DNA of 32,841 nucleotides. It comes from MAG-121220-bin8 sp965655865. GTDB taxonomy: Bacteria > Bacteroidota > Bacteroidia > Flavobacteriales > Flavobacteriaceae. The notes under the pieces are model-generated. The model had not been told where the DNA came from. It was given only the letters and a program-made list of their open reading frames with translations, and ran no database searches. Every line of letters begins with the position of its first letter. The first letter of the stretch is position 1. The position numbers and the translations under genes were made by a program. Shown piece by piece: positions 16,034 through 25,654 of this stretch. Where the stretch lies: positions 1 to 32,841 of the forward strand of contig CBFHJJ010000014.1 of NCBI GenBank assembly GCA_965655865.1, written 5' to 3'.

Positions 16034-16741
16034 TTACATATTGACAATTGAAACTGTATGAGTTGCAATTATTGCTGCAGTTTCGGCTCTAAATCTTGAT
16101 TCACCAAGCGATACAGGTTTAAATTTAAGTTCAATTGCCTTATTTATTTCTCTTTTAGTAAAATCTCCCTCAGGTCCTATAAGTATAATTGAACTTGATT
16201 TAGGTTTTATGGACTTTAGAAGTAAATTTTTGTTTGGCTCCTTTTCGCAATGAGCGATGAATAATTCGTCCTTAAAATCTTTTTGAAAGAATTCTTTCAA
16301 CGTTGTAACTGGATTTAGAATGGGTAAATGAGATTTTAAAGATTGTTTCATAGCAGAAACCAATACTTTTTGTAATCTATTTTCATTTAGAAATTTTCTT
16401 TCGCTTCTTTCACATATTATTGGAGTAATTTCTGAAATTCCAATTTCACTAGCTTTTTCTAAAAACCATTCAAATCTGTCATTTGATTTCAAAAGCGATA
16501 TGGCTATATGTAATTTGTAATTTAACTTGTCTTTGGTATTTAAGTTTTGAATTTTTACCTCACAATTATTTTTAGATATGGATGTGATTTTAGCTTCAAA
16601 AAACAAATTTTTACCATTAGTAATATTTATATTATCTCCGACATCTTTTCTTAAAACTTTAAAAATATGTTTACTTTCTTCTTTTGAAAATTCAGCACTT
16701 ATTGATTCTTTGTTAAGATTTGGTAAATAAAACAATTGCAT
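16034..16741 (-). CDS. rsmE: 16S rRNA (uracil-1498-N3)-methyltransferase
   Basis: A cytoplasmic SPOUT-type methyltransferase of 235 residues that methylates U1498 of 16S rRNA using S-adenosylmethionine. An N-terminal PUA-like domain covers about 1-72 (MQLFYLPNLNKESISAEFSKEESKHIFKVLRKDVGD). The trefoil-knot cofactor site is at the C-terminus: IILIGPEGDFTKREINKAIE followed by LGESRFRAETAAI, both diagnostic. CERSERKFLNENRLQKV in the middle also fits the family. It starts 2 bp after the tsaD stop, so the two are probably co-transcribed. Confidence 0.96.
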   Translation of the reverse strand: MQLFYLPNLNKESISAEFSKEESKHIFKVLRKDVGDNINITNGKNLFFEAKITSISKNNCEVKIQNLNTKDKLNYKLHIAISLLKSNDRFEWFLEKASEIGISEITPIICERSERKFLNENRLQKVLVSAMKQSLKSHLPILNPVTTLKEFFQKDFKDELFIAHCEKEPNKNLLLKSIKPKSSSIILIGPEGDFTKREINKAIELKFKPVSLGESRFRAETAAIIATHTVSIVNM

Positions 16742-16743
16742 AA

Positions 16744-17757
16744 TTATAATTTAAAACGAGCTTGTGCACTTTTCTCTAGAGTTGAAAAATCGTTGTTATT
16801 GTATTTTAAAAATCCAACCATAGCAATCATGGCTGCGTTATCTGTGGTGTATTCAAACTTTGGAAAATATGACATGTAATTTTCAATATTTTCATTCTGT
16901 TTAAATTTTTTAATTATTCCACTATTACAAGACACACCACCACCAAAAACTACTTTATTGATTCCTGTTTGTTTGATTGCTAAAACTATCTTTTCAAATA
17001 ATATTTCAACAATAGTATTTTGAAGGGAGGCGCAAAGATTTTCTAATTCATCAGAAACAAAATTATCATTATTCTTTTTTTCTTTTTGGACATAGCGCAT
17101 AAATCCAGTTTTGAGTCCACTAAAGCTGTAGTTTAATCCACCAACTTTTGGTTTAGTGAATTTATATTTTTTAGAATCACCATTTTTTGAATGCTTGTCA
17201 ATATGTGGTCCAGCAGGATAGGGTAGTCCCAACATTTTTCCACATTTGTCAAAAGTTTCTCCTATGGCATCATCTAATGTTTCACCAATGATTTCCATAT
17301 CAAAATAATTTTTAACTAAAACTATTTGGGTATGACCACCAGATATTGTGACTCCTATAAATGGGAATGTGGGTTTTTCATCTCCGCAATCTTCAATAAA
17401 GTGAGCTAACAGGTGAGCTTGCATATGATTAACCTCAATTAATGGGACGTTTAGACCCATTGATAATGATTTTGCAAATGATGATCCAACAAGAAGAGAT
17501 CCTAATAATCCAGGTCCTCTAGTGTAAGCAATAGCATTTAATTGATTTTTGTCGATATTTGCATTAATGATTGCCTGATTTACTACAGGAATAATGTTTT
17601 GTTGATGAGCTCTTGAAGCTAGCTCAGGAACTACGCCTCCAAATGATTTGTGTATTTCTTGATTAGCTATAAGATTTGAAAGTACTTTACCATCACAAAG
17701 TACTGATGCAGAAGTGTCATCACATGAAGATTCAATTCCAAGTATATACGTAGGCAC
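16744..17757 (-). CDS. tsaD: tRNA N6-adenosine threonylcarbamoyltransferase
   Basis: The catalytic subunit (337 residues) that transfers threonylcarbamoyl to A37 of ANN-decoding tRNAs, working with TsaB and TsaE in the cytoplasm. Visible motifs are ILGIESSCDDTSASV (5-19), the metal-binding HMQAHLLAHF, GVTISGGHTQIVLV, GETLDDAIGETFDKCGKMLGLPYPAGP and VVFGGGVSCNSGI. The start is a GTG at 17755-17757 (coding MPTYILGIESS), and no closer ATG gives the full N-terminus. It is the first gene of the minus-strand run and diverges from tamB. Confidence 0.97.
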   Translation of the reverse strand: MPTYILGIESSCDDTSASVLCDGKVLSNLIANQEIHKSFGGVVPELASRAHQQNIIPVVNQAIINANIDKNQLNAIAYTRGPGLLGSLLVGSSFAKSLSMGLNVPLIEVNHMQAHLLAHFIEDCGDEKPTFPFIGVTISGGHTQIVLVKNYFDMEIIGETLDDAIGETFDKCGKMLGLPYPAGPHIDKHSKNGDSKKYKFTKPKVGGLNYSFSGLKTGFMRYVQKEKKNNDNFVSDELENLCASLQNTIVEILFEKIVLAIKQTGINKVVFGGGVSCNSGIIKKFKQNENIENYMSYFPKFEYTTDNAAMIAMVGFLKYNNNDFSTLEKSAQARFKL

Positions 17758-17844
17758 TATAATTGTTTATTACAAAGATATAATATAAAAAGTATCAAAA
17801 AGTTTTTAATAAAATATAAAACATCTATTCTTGTAGTCTTCCTT

Positions 17845-20800
17845 TTGTCGATTACATCTTTTATAATATTAATTACTAACTCAAATTTTCAAACGTCTCT
17901 AGCAAATATTTTAGCAAAGGAAATAAACAATGAGTTTGGAACTGAAATCGTTATAAATAAAGCTACTCTAAGTTATACTGGAAAAGTAGATTTAAGAGAT
18001 TTTTTAATAAGAGATCATAGAAATGACACGCTTATTTTCTTTAAAAATCTATATCTATCTCCCTCTAGTATTGGCAAGTTAGTTTCTAGTGATTTAAATT
18101 TTAATTCAATATCTGTTGATGGTTTGGATTTAAAAATTTCCACCTATTTAAATGAAAGTCAAAATAGTTTAGAAATCTTTCTTAAAAAATTAAATAAAGA
18201 AAATGACGAGTCCATAAAAAAATTTAAAAACACTGGTTTTGTTACTAGTATTTTGGCAAAAAACTCTTCATTTAAAATTATTAACTACAATAATAATTCA
18301 AATGATATTAGATTATCAAATATTGATTTTTCATTAAGTGATATTGAATTAATTAATCAAGATTTTAATTTTACTATTAACGACATTAATTTTGATTTTG
18401 AAAATAGATTAGAATTTAGCAGTTTAAGTGGAATAGTTGAAAAAAAAGACTCGATTATTTCTTTTGAAAATTCAAAGATGTTTTTTGGAAATTCTAATTT
18501 AAATGGAAATTTAAAATTAGATTATTCTAACATAACTGGGTCTGATATATATTCTTCAGAGTTTATTAACTCTATTTATATGAATCTTGAAATTAAAGAT
18601 TCCAATATATCATCAAAAGATATTGGTAAGGTATTTACAAATTTTAAAACAACCTATGATGAGTCTTGGATGATTAATACAACTGTTGAAGGTTATGTTA
18701 ATGACTTATTCGTAAATAATTTCTCATTAAATAACAATAGAAATACCATTAAATTAAAATCTGAAATAAAGAATCTATTTCAAGATAATTATCTGTATGC
18801 TATTAATGTTTTAAATTTTGATATTGATTCAAGAGAAATTGACAAAATTTTTCCTGACTTTTTTGGAACAATACTTCCTTCGTCTTTGAAAACTTTTGGA
18901 AAATTCAAAATGGATGGTTTCATAGATTTTAAATCCGACAATATAAGTTCAAGGTTTAATTTAATAACTAAACAAGGTTTAATAAAGTCAGATCTTAATA
19001 TATATAATTTCTCAAATATTGATGACGCCTCTTACAATGGAACAATTGGAGGAGTTAACCTAGATTTATCAAGTTTTGTCAATTTAAAATATATTAATAA
19101 TTCAAATTTTAAATTTCAAATTAAGGGTAAAGGTTTTACAAAAGAATTTTTAAATTCCTCAGTTAGTGGTGATATTTATGATTTAGATTTCAACAATTAT
19201 AAAATTTTAAATACAAAAATTTCAGGAAATATTGTAGACCAAATTTTTGATGGAAATATGATTGTAAATGACACCAATTTATCGTTAAATTTTAATGGAC
19301 TTATTGATTTTTCAGAAGATTTAGTAGATTTCGATTTTGATTTGCTTTTAGAAAAAGCTGATTTAAATGAATTAAATTTTGGTATTAATTCTGAAATAAG
19401 TGGAATCGCAAACGTAAAACTAAGAGGTTCCAAAATTGAAAACATAATTGGGGATTTAACATTAAATGACTTGGTTTTTATCTCTAAAGATCAAACCACA
19501 ACTTTTGAAAACTTTAATGCTCAGCTTCGATATAATAAGGATATAAGAATAGTTAATATAAACTCAACTGATGCCTTCAGTGGAATTTTTATTGGAGAGT
19601 ATGATTTTTTTAACCTAAGAAATACTTTTCTAAATAGTTTTGGCTCTCACTACAGTAATTATGTAATTAACGATAAATTAAATTTTCAAAATATTTCGTT
19701 CAATATTAATTTTAAGCCTAAGTTCTTGTCATTATTCAATAATATGATTGATATTGATGAAAACACTTTTCTTTCGGGTAATTTTAAATCTAACGGAGAT
19801 TATTCAGTAAATCTTAAATCAAATTTTGTTAAATACGATGATTTTACAGCAGAATATATAGATGCTAACATTAACAATTACAACGGAAAAATTGACATAA
19901 AGAAAGTTAGTTCAAATATAATTCAAGGAAAAGAATTTGTTTTAGAGTCAAACTTTTCGAGTGATACTCTTTTTGTTAATTCTAATTACACATCCAGTTC
20001 TAATAATTTAAATAAGTTAAATTTTTATCACACCATAAATATTGACAATAATTCAGTATTTGGATTTACTGATTTAGATTTAATAATTAACGAAAAAGAA
20101 TGGTTATTAAATAAAACTTTAGATAAGCCTAACTTAACTTTAAACAGGGATTCAAATGAATTTTACATCAATAATCTTTCCTTTAAAAATGAGATTCAAT
20201 CTATAAATTTAAATATATCAAATTTTAAAAACCAATCTAAGTATGACATTTTATTCAAAGATGTTGAACTAAGTAGTTTTACTAATAAAGAAAAAGCTAT
20301 TCTTTTTGATGGAAAAATTAACGGTAATTTGTTTTTGAATCAACAAAATGAAAAATTTGATGGAGAATCAAGTTTGATTATTTCAAATTTAAAATCTAAT
20401 AATCAATTAATTGGAGATGCTAAATTAAATCTAACTCCATCAAATGATCTTAAAAAAATTGATCTAGATTTTATAATTACTGAAAATAATGAAGAAAAAT
20501 TAAATATATCCGGAGATTTTTTGATTGAAGAAGATTATTACCCACTGAATCTAACATTAAAATCAAATAACTTCAAAATAAGTCCTTTTTCTAAACTGAT
20601 AAAAAATTCTATTTCTGATTTTGAAGGTGTATTTAATTCAGAAATTAAAATCTCAGGAAATACATCAGAACCTGTTTTTTATGGTAACATTGAAACTTCT
20701 AATGTTGCTTTTAAAGTTCCTTATTTGAATGTGAGATATGAAATTGAAGATAATTCAACGTTTTTTCTTAATGATCAATCGTTTTATATCGATGATTTTA

Positions 20801-22146
20801 ATATTAAAAATAAATTAACTAATACTTCTGGAAAGATTTCTGGAAAGATTTCTCATAATTTATTTAAAAATTGGTTTTTGGAATTAGATATTAACTCTAA
20901 TGATTTAATGATTCTAAATACTAAGTTCAAGGATAATTCACTTTACTATGGAATAGGAATGTTCAATGGAAACGCTATTATATATGGTCCTGAGGAAAAC
21001 CTTTTAATTAATCTTAGAGGATCAACTAATAAAAATACATCTTTAGTTATTCCAATTAAAGATTCAGATAATGTGGGAGATTTTAAATTTTTGAATTATG
21101 TTAACCCTAACAATGAGTTGACGGAAACTGATAAAATCGATAAATCATTGATAGTTGATTTGGATATTGATTTTAACTCAAATGCTAATCTCGAAGTTAT
21201 TTTAGATTCAGAATCTCAATCTAGAATAAATGGATTTGGAAATGGAAGGTTAAATTTCAAAATAAATACTTTGGGAAACTTCAATATGTTTGGAGATTTT
21301 GAGGTAGAAAGTGGATCCTATTTTTACAAGTCCTTAGGTATAGTAAACCGTGAGTTTAATATTTTAAAAGGTTCTAGAATAGTATGGAATGGTGATCCTT
21401 ATTTGGGAGATTTAAATATTAATGCAAAATATGAGGTTCCAGGTGGTGCTAATCCTGCAATATTAATTCAAAATACAAGTTTTAATAGAAAAATTCCAAC
21501 CAATGTAAATGTAATTTTAGCTGGTAATTTTAATCAAATGGAGACACCTGATTTTGAAATTGAATTTCCAAACACAAGTGGACCAATTAAGTCTGAACTA
21601 GATTATTATTTAGTTGATAATGAGAAAAAACAAAAACAAGCTTTGTCATTACTATATCAAAACACTTTTATAGATGAAGTATCCTTGTCTGCAGTTTCTT
21701 CTCAAGCAATTACAAATAATTTATTTCAAAGTGCTTCAGGTTTAATTGATAATATATTTGCCAACTCTGATGATAAGATGAATATTGGAATTAATTATTT
21801 AAAAGGCGATAAAAATGCTTCATCCTCTTTATTAAACAGAGACAGACTAGGTCTTACTTTAAAAACAGAAATAAGTGACAAAATACTGGTTAACGGTAAA
21901 ATTGGAGTTCCAGTTGGTGGTATTGAAGAAAATGTTATAATTGGTGATGTGCAAATAGAATTTTTATTAAATGACGAAGGTAATTTAAAAGCGAGGTTTT
22001 TTAATAAGGAAAATGAATACCAATATTTTGGAAATGACATAGGTTATACTCAGGGAATGGGAATTTCCTATGAAATTGATTTTAATAATATTAAAAATAT
22101 TTTTAAAAAAAATAATAAATCTAAATCAAGAAAAAAATCAAATTAA
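17845..22146 (+). CDS. tamB: TamB-like translocation and assembly module protein (AsmA/TamB family)
   Basis: A very long envelope-spanning protein of at least 1433 residues, expected to be anchored in the inner membrane and to reach the outer membrane as a beta-groove for lipid transport or barrel assembly. Most of the length is repetitive beta structure rich in Asn, Ser, Asp and Phe. The C-terminal DUF490-type block is visible from about residue 1080 to the end (NGRLNFKINTLGNFNMFGDFEVESGSYFYKSLGIVNREFNILKGSRIVWNGDP). The TTG at 17845 cuts the anchor helix. The frame is open upstream to 17728, and the residues before it (KKFLIKYKTSILVVFLL) clearly belong to the protein, so the true start is probably about 17785 with a non-standard codon. 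Codon use is strongly AT-biased. Confidence 0.93.
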   Translation: MSITSFIILITNSNFQTSLANILAKEINNEFGTEIVINKATLSYTGKVDLRDFLIRDHRNDTLIFFKNLYLSPSSIGKLVSSDLNFNSISVDGLDLKISTYLNESQNSLEIFLKKLNKENDESIKKFKNTGFVTSILAKNSSFKIINYNNNSNDIRLSNIDFSLSDIELINQDFNFTINDINFDFENRLEFSSLSGIVEKKDSIISFENSKMFFGNSNLNGNLKLDYSNITGSDIYSSEFINSIYMNLEIKDSNISSKDIGKVFTNFKTTYDESWMINTTVEGYVNDLFVNNFSLNNNRNTIKLKSEIKNLFQDNYLYAINVLNFDIDSREIDKIFPDFFGTILPSSLKTFGKFKMDGFIDFKSDNISSRFNLITKQGLIKSDLNIYNFSNIDDASYNGTIGGVNLDLSSFVNLKYINNSNFKFQIKGKGFTKEFLNSSVSGDIYDLDFNNYKILNTKISGNIVDQIFDGNMIVNDTNLSLNFNGLIDFSEDLVDFDFDLLLEKADLNELNFGINSEISGIANVKLRGSKIENIIGDLTLNDLVFISKDQTTTFENFNAQLRYNKDIRIVNINSTDAFSGIFIGEYDFFNLRNTFLNSFGSHYSNYVINDKLNFQNISFNINFKPKFLSLFNNMIDIDENTFLSGNFKSNGDYSVNLKSNFVKYDDFTAEYIDANINNYNGKIDIKKVSSNIIQGKEFVLESNFSSDTLFVNSNYTSSSNNLNKLNFYHTINIDNNSVFGFTDLDLIINEKEWLLNKTLDKPNLTLNRDSNEFYINNLSFKNEIQSINLNISNFKNQSKYDILFKDVELSSFTNKEKAILFDGKINGNLFLNQQNEKFDGESSLIISNLKSNNQLIGDAKLNLTPSNDLKKIDLDFIITENNEEKLNISGDFLIEEDYYPLNLTLKSNNFKISPFSKLIKNSISDFEGVFNSEIKISGNTSEPVFYGNIETSNVAFKVPYLNVRYEIEDNSTFFLNDQSFYIDDFNIKNKLTNTSGKISGKISHNLFKNWFLELDINSNDLMILNTKFKDNSLYYGIGMFNGNAIIYGPEENLLINLRGSTNKNTSLVIPIKDSDNVGDFKFLNYVNPNNELTETDKIDKSLIVDLDIDFNSNANLEVILDSESQSRINGFGNGRLNFKINTLGNFNMFGDFEVESGSYFYKSLGIVNREFNILKGSRIVWNGDPYLGDLNINAKYEVPGGANPAILIQNTSFNRKIPTNVNVILAGNFNQMETPDFEIEFPNTSGPIKSELDYYLVDNEKKQKQALSLLYQNTFIDEVSLSAVSSQAITNNLFQSASGLIDNIFANSDDKMNIGINYLKGDKNASSSLLNRDRLGLTLKTEISDKILVNGKIGVPVGGIEENVIIGDVQIEFLLNDEGNLKARFFNKENEYQYFGNDIGYTQGMGISYEIDFNNIKNIFKKNNKSKSRKKSN

Positions 22147-22167
22147 TATTTTTAAATAATTAGTTTG

Positions 22168-22175
22168 TAATTTTG
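22168..22175 (+). promoter_or_regulatory. Candidate -7 promoter box for pfkA
   Basis: TAATTTTG matches TAnnTTTG and lies 17 bp before the pfkA ATG. No clear -33 TTG at the right distance. Confidence 0.4.
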
Positions 22176-22192
22176 TATCATAAATTAAGAAA

Positions 22193-23173
22193 ATGAATAT
22201 TAAAAAAATTGCTGTACTAACTTCGGGAGGTGACTCACCAGGAATGAATACTGCTTTAAGAGCTGTAGTTAGGACATGTGCATATAATAAAATTGATTGT
22301 GTTGGTGTTTCGAGAGGATTTCAAGGATTAATTAACGATGAAATCAAAACCTTAAAAACTAGAAGTGTTAGAGGAATTATTAACAGAGGAGGTACAATGC
22401 TGTATTCTGCAAGATCCGATGAGTTCAGAACCAAAGAGGGTAGAAAAAAAGCTTTTGAAAATGTTAAAAAACATAATATTGACGGTTTAGTTGTTATTGG
22501 AGGAGATGGATCATTTACTGGTGGACTTATTTTTCAAAAAGAATTTGATATTCCTGTCATTGGAATTCCTGGAACTATTGATAATGATTTGTTTGGCACT
22601 ACACACACATTAGGATACGATACAGCACTTAATACTGTTATGGAAGCTATCGATAAAATTAGGGATACCGCAATATCTCATGATAGATTATTTTTTGTTG
22701 AAGTCATGGGAAGAGATGCTGGACACATTGCCTTAAATTCAGGTGTAGCCATTGGAGCACAAGAAATTTTAATTCCTGAGCAAGATAATGGATTAGAGCA
22801 TTTAATTAATTCTTTAAAAGAAAGTAAAAAAAATGGTAAAACATCAAGTATAGTTGTTGTAGCTGAAGGAGATAGAACCGGTGAGAATGTATTTGAGTTA
22901 GCAAAAAATGTTGAAAAAGAATTTCCTAAATATGAGATTAGAGTATCCGTGCTAGGTCATATGCAAAGAGGAGGGTCTCCGTCTTGTTTTGACAGGGTAC
23001 TTGGAACAAAAATGGGAGTTATAGCAGTTGAATCATTAATTGAGGGTCTTAAGGGTAAAATGATCGGAATAGATAACGGTGAAATAATATTAACATCTTT
23101 GAAAAAAGCAATTAAAGGTGAAACTAAAATTGATCCTGAGCTAATTAGAGTCTCTAAAATCATGAATATTTAA
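22193..23173 (+). CDS. pfkA: ATP-dependent 6-phosphofructokinase
   Basis: The committed step of glycolysis: fructose 6-phosphate plus ATP to fructose 1,6-bisphosphate, in the cytoplasm. 326 residues, matching bacterial PfkA (about 320). Motifs are ATP site LTSGGDSPGMN (9-19), GGDGSFTGG (104-112), catalytic PGTIDNDLFGTTHTLGYDTA with the TIDND aspartates, GRDAGHIAL and the substrate-binding HMQRGGSPSCFDR. Gly104 in GGDGS points to ATP rather than pyrophosphate as donor. It starts 46 bp after tamB and is followed by gapA in the same direction, forming a glycolytic pair. Confidence 0.97.
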   Translation: MNIKKIAVLTSGGDSPGMNTALRAVVRTCAYNKIDCVGVSRGFQGLINDEIKTLKTRSVRGIINRGGTMLYSARSDEFRTKEGRKKAFENVKKHNIDGLVVIGGDGSFTGGLIFQKEFDIPVIGIPGTIDNDLFGTTHTLGYDTALNTVMEAIDKIRDTAISHDRLFFVEVMGRDAGHIALNSGVAIGAQEILIPEQDNGLEHLINSLKESKKNGKTSSIVVVAEGDRTGENVFELAKNVEKEFPKYEIRVSVLGHMQRGGSPSCFDRVLGTKMGVIAVESLIEGLKGKMIGIDNGEIILTSLKKAIKGETKIDPELIRVSKIMNI

Positions 23174-23273
23174 AAAACATTATCAATATCTCATTATTTT
23201 ATAATTATATTATCAATTTCATATAATAGATAAGATTTATTTTTTTTTAATAACAGTATTGTGGTTTTTTTTT

Positions 23274-23281
23274 TAGGTTTG
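23274..23281 (+). promoter_or_regulatory. Candidate -7 promoter box for gapA
   Basis: TAGGTTTG matches TAnnTTTG and is 24 bp before the gapA ATG. A TTG at 23259-23261 is only 12 bp upstream, closer than usual, so only the -7 box is supported. It follows a long T tract. Confidence 0.4.
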
Positions 23282-23305
23282 CCATCGAAATAAAATTATA
23301 AAATT

Positions 23306-24307
23306 ATGTCAAAAATTAAATTAGGAATTAACGGTTTTGGAAGAATAGGTAGAATGGTTTTTCGTGCCTCCTTAAAAAGAAATGATGTTCAAGTTGTAGG
23401 AATAAATGATCTATTAGATGTAGAGCATTTGGCGTACCTTTTAAAATATGATTCTGTTCACGGAACATGTGATGCTTCAATTGAAGTTAAAGAAGGAGAT
23501 TTAATTGTTGACAATAACGTAATTAGAATTACAGCCGAAAGAGATCCGAAACAGATTAGTTGGGATAGTATTGGTACTGACATAGTAGCAGAATGTACTG
23601 GAATTTTTACATCTTTAGAAAAAGCTCAATCACATATTGATGGTGGTGCAAAAAAAGTAGTTATTTCCGCTCCATCTCCTGATGCTCCAATGTTTGTCAT
23701 GGGAGTTAATCACAATGATGTTAAAGCAAGTGATTTAATAGTTTCTAACGCTTCTTGTACAACTAACTGTCTTGCTCCAGTTGCAAAAGTTTTACATGAT
23801 GAGTTTGGAATTTCTGATGCATTAATGACTACAGTACATGCTACAACTGCTACTCAATTTACTGTCGACGGACCCTCGAAAAAAGACTTTAGAGGAGGAA
23901 GGAGTTCTTTGGTTAATATTATGCCTGCTTCGACAGGAGCTGCGAAGGCTGTAACTAAAGTTATCCCAAGCTTAGCTGGAAAAATTACTGGAATGGCGTT
24001 TAGAGTTCCTACTGCTAATGTTTCTGTTGTAGATTTAACTGTAAAGTTGAATACTGAAACTTCTTATGATAAGGTTATGGAAGCTTTAAAATCTGCATCA
24101 GAAAATGAATTAAATGGTGTTTTAGGTTTCACTAAAGATTTAGTAGTTTCTCAAGATTTTATTGGCGATGCAAGAACTTCTATTGTTGATTATAATGCAG
24201 GAATTGAATTAAATTCAACATTCTTTAAAATTGTTACATGGTATGATAATGAGGCAGGTTATTCAAATAAGCTTATAGACTTAGCTACACACATAAATTC
24301 ATTATAA
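23306..24307 (+). CDS. gapA: Glyceraldehyde-3-phosphate dehydrogenase
   Basis: Cytoplasmic glycolytic enzyme of 333 residues converting glyceraldehyde 3-phosphate, NAD and phosphate to 1,3-bisphosphoglycerate. It has the Rossmann motif INGFGRIGRMVFRA (8-21), a catalytic cysteine in SNASCTTNCLAPVAKV (Cys about 151), the HATTATQ histidine loop, the phosphate-binding RGGRSSLVNIMPASTGAAKAV and the C-terminal WYDNEAGYSNKLIDL. Asp at residue 36 (GINDLLDVEHL) fits NAD preference. It has its own likely promoter between pfkA and itself. Codon use is less extreme than in tamB, in line with high expression. Confidence 0.98.
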   Translation: MSKIKLGINGFGRIGRMVFRASLKRNDVQVVGINDLLDVEHLAYLLKYDSVHGTCDASIEVKEGDLIVDNNVIRITAERDPKQISWDSIGTDIVAECTGIFTSLEKAQSHIDGGAKKVVISAPSPDAPMFVMGVNHNDVKASDLIVSNASCTTNCLAPVAKVLHDEFGISDALMTTVHATTATQFTVDGPSKKDFRGGRSSLVNIMPASTGAAKAVTKVIPSLAGKITGMAFRVPTANVSVVDLTVKLNTETSYDKVMEALKSASENELNGVLGFTKDLVVSQDFIGDARTSIVDYNAGIELNSTFFKIVTWYDNEAGYSNKLIDLATHINSL

Positions 24308-24326
24308 TTTTTTAATTTTAAGCTAA

Positions 24327-25175
24327 ATGAGATTAATTGTTGATAGCGGATCTACCAAAACTGATTGGATTGCTATTGATGATAATGGAAATATTCTTTT
24401 CGAAACATTTACTTTAGGTCTAAATCCACAGGTTTTAACTGAATACATTATAGAGGAACGTATTATTAATAACTACGATTTATACCAAAATAGAAAAAAG
24501 ATTAAAAAAATCCATTTTTACGGAGCAGGTTGTGGTACTAAGCCTCCAAAAGATCTTCTAAAAAAAGTTTTATCAACTATTTTTGTAAACTCAGAGTTTG
24601 ACATTAAAGAAGATACTTACGCTGCAGTTTATGCTTGTTGTAAGCCTGGTGAAAAAGCAATAGTATCCATTTTAGGAACTGGTTCTAATTGTAGCTACTA
24701 CGATGGAAAAGAAATTCATCAAAAAGTAACTTCTTTGGGTTATGTTTTAATGGATGATGCAAGTGGGAATTATTTTGGTAGACAACTTTTAAGAGATTAT
24801 TATTTTAATAAACTTTCTAAAGAACTTGAAACAAAATTTAAAGAAGAATTTAATTTAGAAGCAGAAGTTATCAAAGATTACTTATACAAAAAACCTAATC
24901 CTAATACATATTTAGCAAAATTTGCCAAATTTTTAGTTCAAAATAAAGATCTTAAATATTCAAAAAAATTAATTAAAAAAGGTTTTAACTTATTTATTTC
25001 AAACCAGATAAGACAATTTGATAACTGTAAAGATGTTAAGTTACATTTTGTAGGTTCTATTGGATTTTATCTTAAAGATGAATTAGAAAAAAGAATTATT
25101 AAGAAAAATTTGAAGTTAGGCAAGGTGCTAAGAAGACCAATTGAAGGTTTGGTTGCTTATCATCAAAGTTTATAA
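24327..25175 (+). CDS. N-acetylglucosamine-kinase-like protein (BadF/BadG/BcrA/BcrD ATPase family)
   Basis: A 282-residue cytoplasmic sugar kinase of the ASKHA fold. Phosphate-1 motif VDSGSTKTDWIAID (4-17), phosphate-2 motif VSILGTGSNCSYYDG (112-126), then SLGYVLMDDASGNYFGRQLLRDYY, and a closing adenosine-motif-like HFVGSIGFYLKDEL. This layout is that of the NAGK-like proteins common in Flavobacteriia; phosphorylation of GlcNAc or a related amino sugar is the best guess, but the substrate is not proven. It starts 20 bp after gapA and is probably co-transcribed. It ends 2 bp from the converging Rid-family gene. Confidence 0.85.
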   Translation: MRLIVDSGSTKTDWIAIDDNGNILFETFTLGLNPQVLTEYIIEERIINNYDLYQNRKKIKKIHFYGAGCGTKPPKDLLKKVLSTIFVNSEFDIKEDTYAAVYACCKPGEKAIVSILGTGSNCSYYDGKEIHQKVTSLGYVLMDDASGNYFGRQLLRDYYFNKLSKELETKFKEEFNLEAEVIKDYLYKKPNPNTYLAKFAKFLVQNKDLKYSKKLIKKGFNLFISNQIRQFDNCKDVKLHFVGSIGFYLKDELEKRIIKKNLKLGKVLRRPIEGLVAYHQSL

Positions 25176-25177
25176 TT

Positions 25178-25654
25178 CTATTTTTTTGCTATAACTGAAA
25201 TTTCAATTTTTGCATTTTTAGGTAATCCTGACACTTCAACCGTTTCTCTTGCAGGTGCTAATTGTTTACTAAACCTTTTTCCATAAATCTCATTTACAAC
25301 AGTAAAATCTTCCATATTAGTTAAAAATATAGTAGTTTTTATAATATCATTAAAGTCATAACCAGCTTCTCTTAAAACTGAATCTATATTGTTTAAAACT
25401 CTAATTGTTTCATTTTCGATTGAAAAATTATCCATCTCCATGGTTGTTGGATCTAGTGCTATTTGTCCTGAAAGGTAAAGAGTGCCGTCAATGAGAACTG
25501 CTTGATTATAAGGCCCTACGGGCTCTGGAGCTTCATTTGAATTTATTATTTTTTTCATATTTGGTTGTGAATAATTATTAAAACTAATTAAACAAATTAA
25601 AATTATTAGAAAATTTAATTTATAGTCTTTTGTCTGGTAATCTTCTTTTATCAT
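25178..25654 (-). CDS. Rid family (RidA/YjgF) protein with possible signal peptide
   Basis: Rid proteins deaminate reactive enamine/imine intermediates and are normally cytoplasmic trimers of about 128 residues. The core here begins at residue 33 (MKKIINSNEAPEPVGPYNQAV) and shows LYLSGQIALDPTTMEM, the conserved Arg in APARETVEVSGLP and the closing KIEISVIAKK. An ATG at 25556-25558 gives the standard 126-residue protein. A longer frame from the ATG at 25652-25654 adds a hydrophobic stretch (KLNFLIILICLISFNNYSQ) that looks like a flavobacterial signal peptide. The long form overlaps the 3' end of lptD by 35 bp. Both forms are possible; the long one would be periplasmic. Confidence 0.88.
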   Translation of the reverse strand: MIKEDYQTKDYKLNFLIILICLISFNNYSQPNMKKIINSNEAPEPVGPYNQAVLIDGTLYLSGQIALDPTTMEMDNFSIENETIRVLNNIDSVLREAGYDFNDIIKTTIFLTNMEDFTVVNEIYGKRFSKQLAPARETVEVSGLPKNAKIEISVIAKK

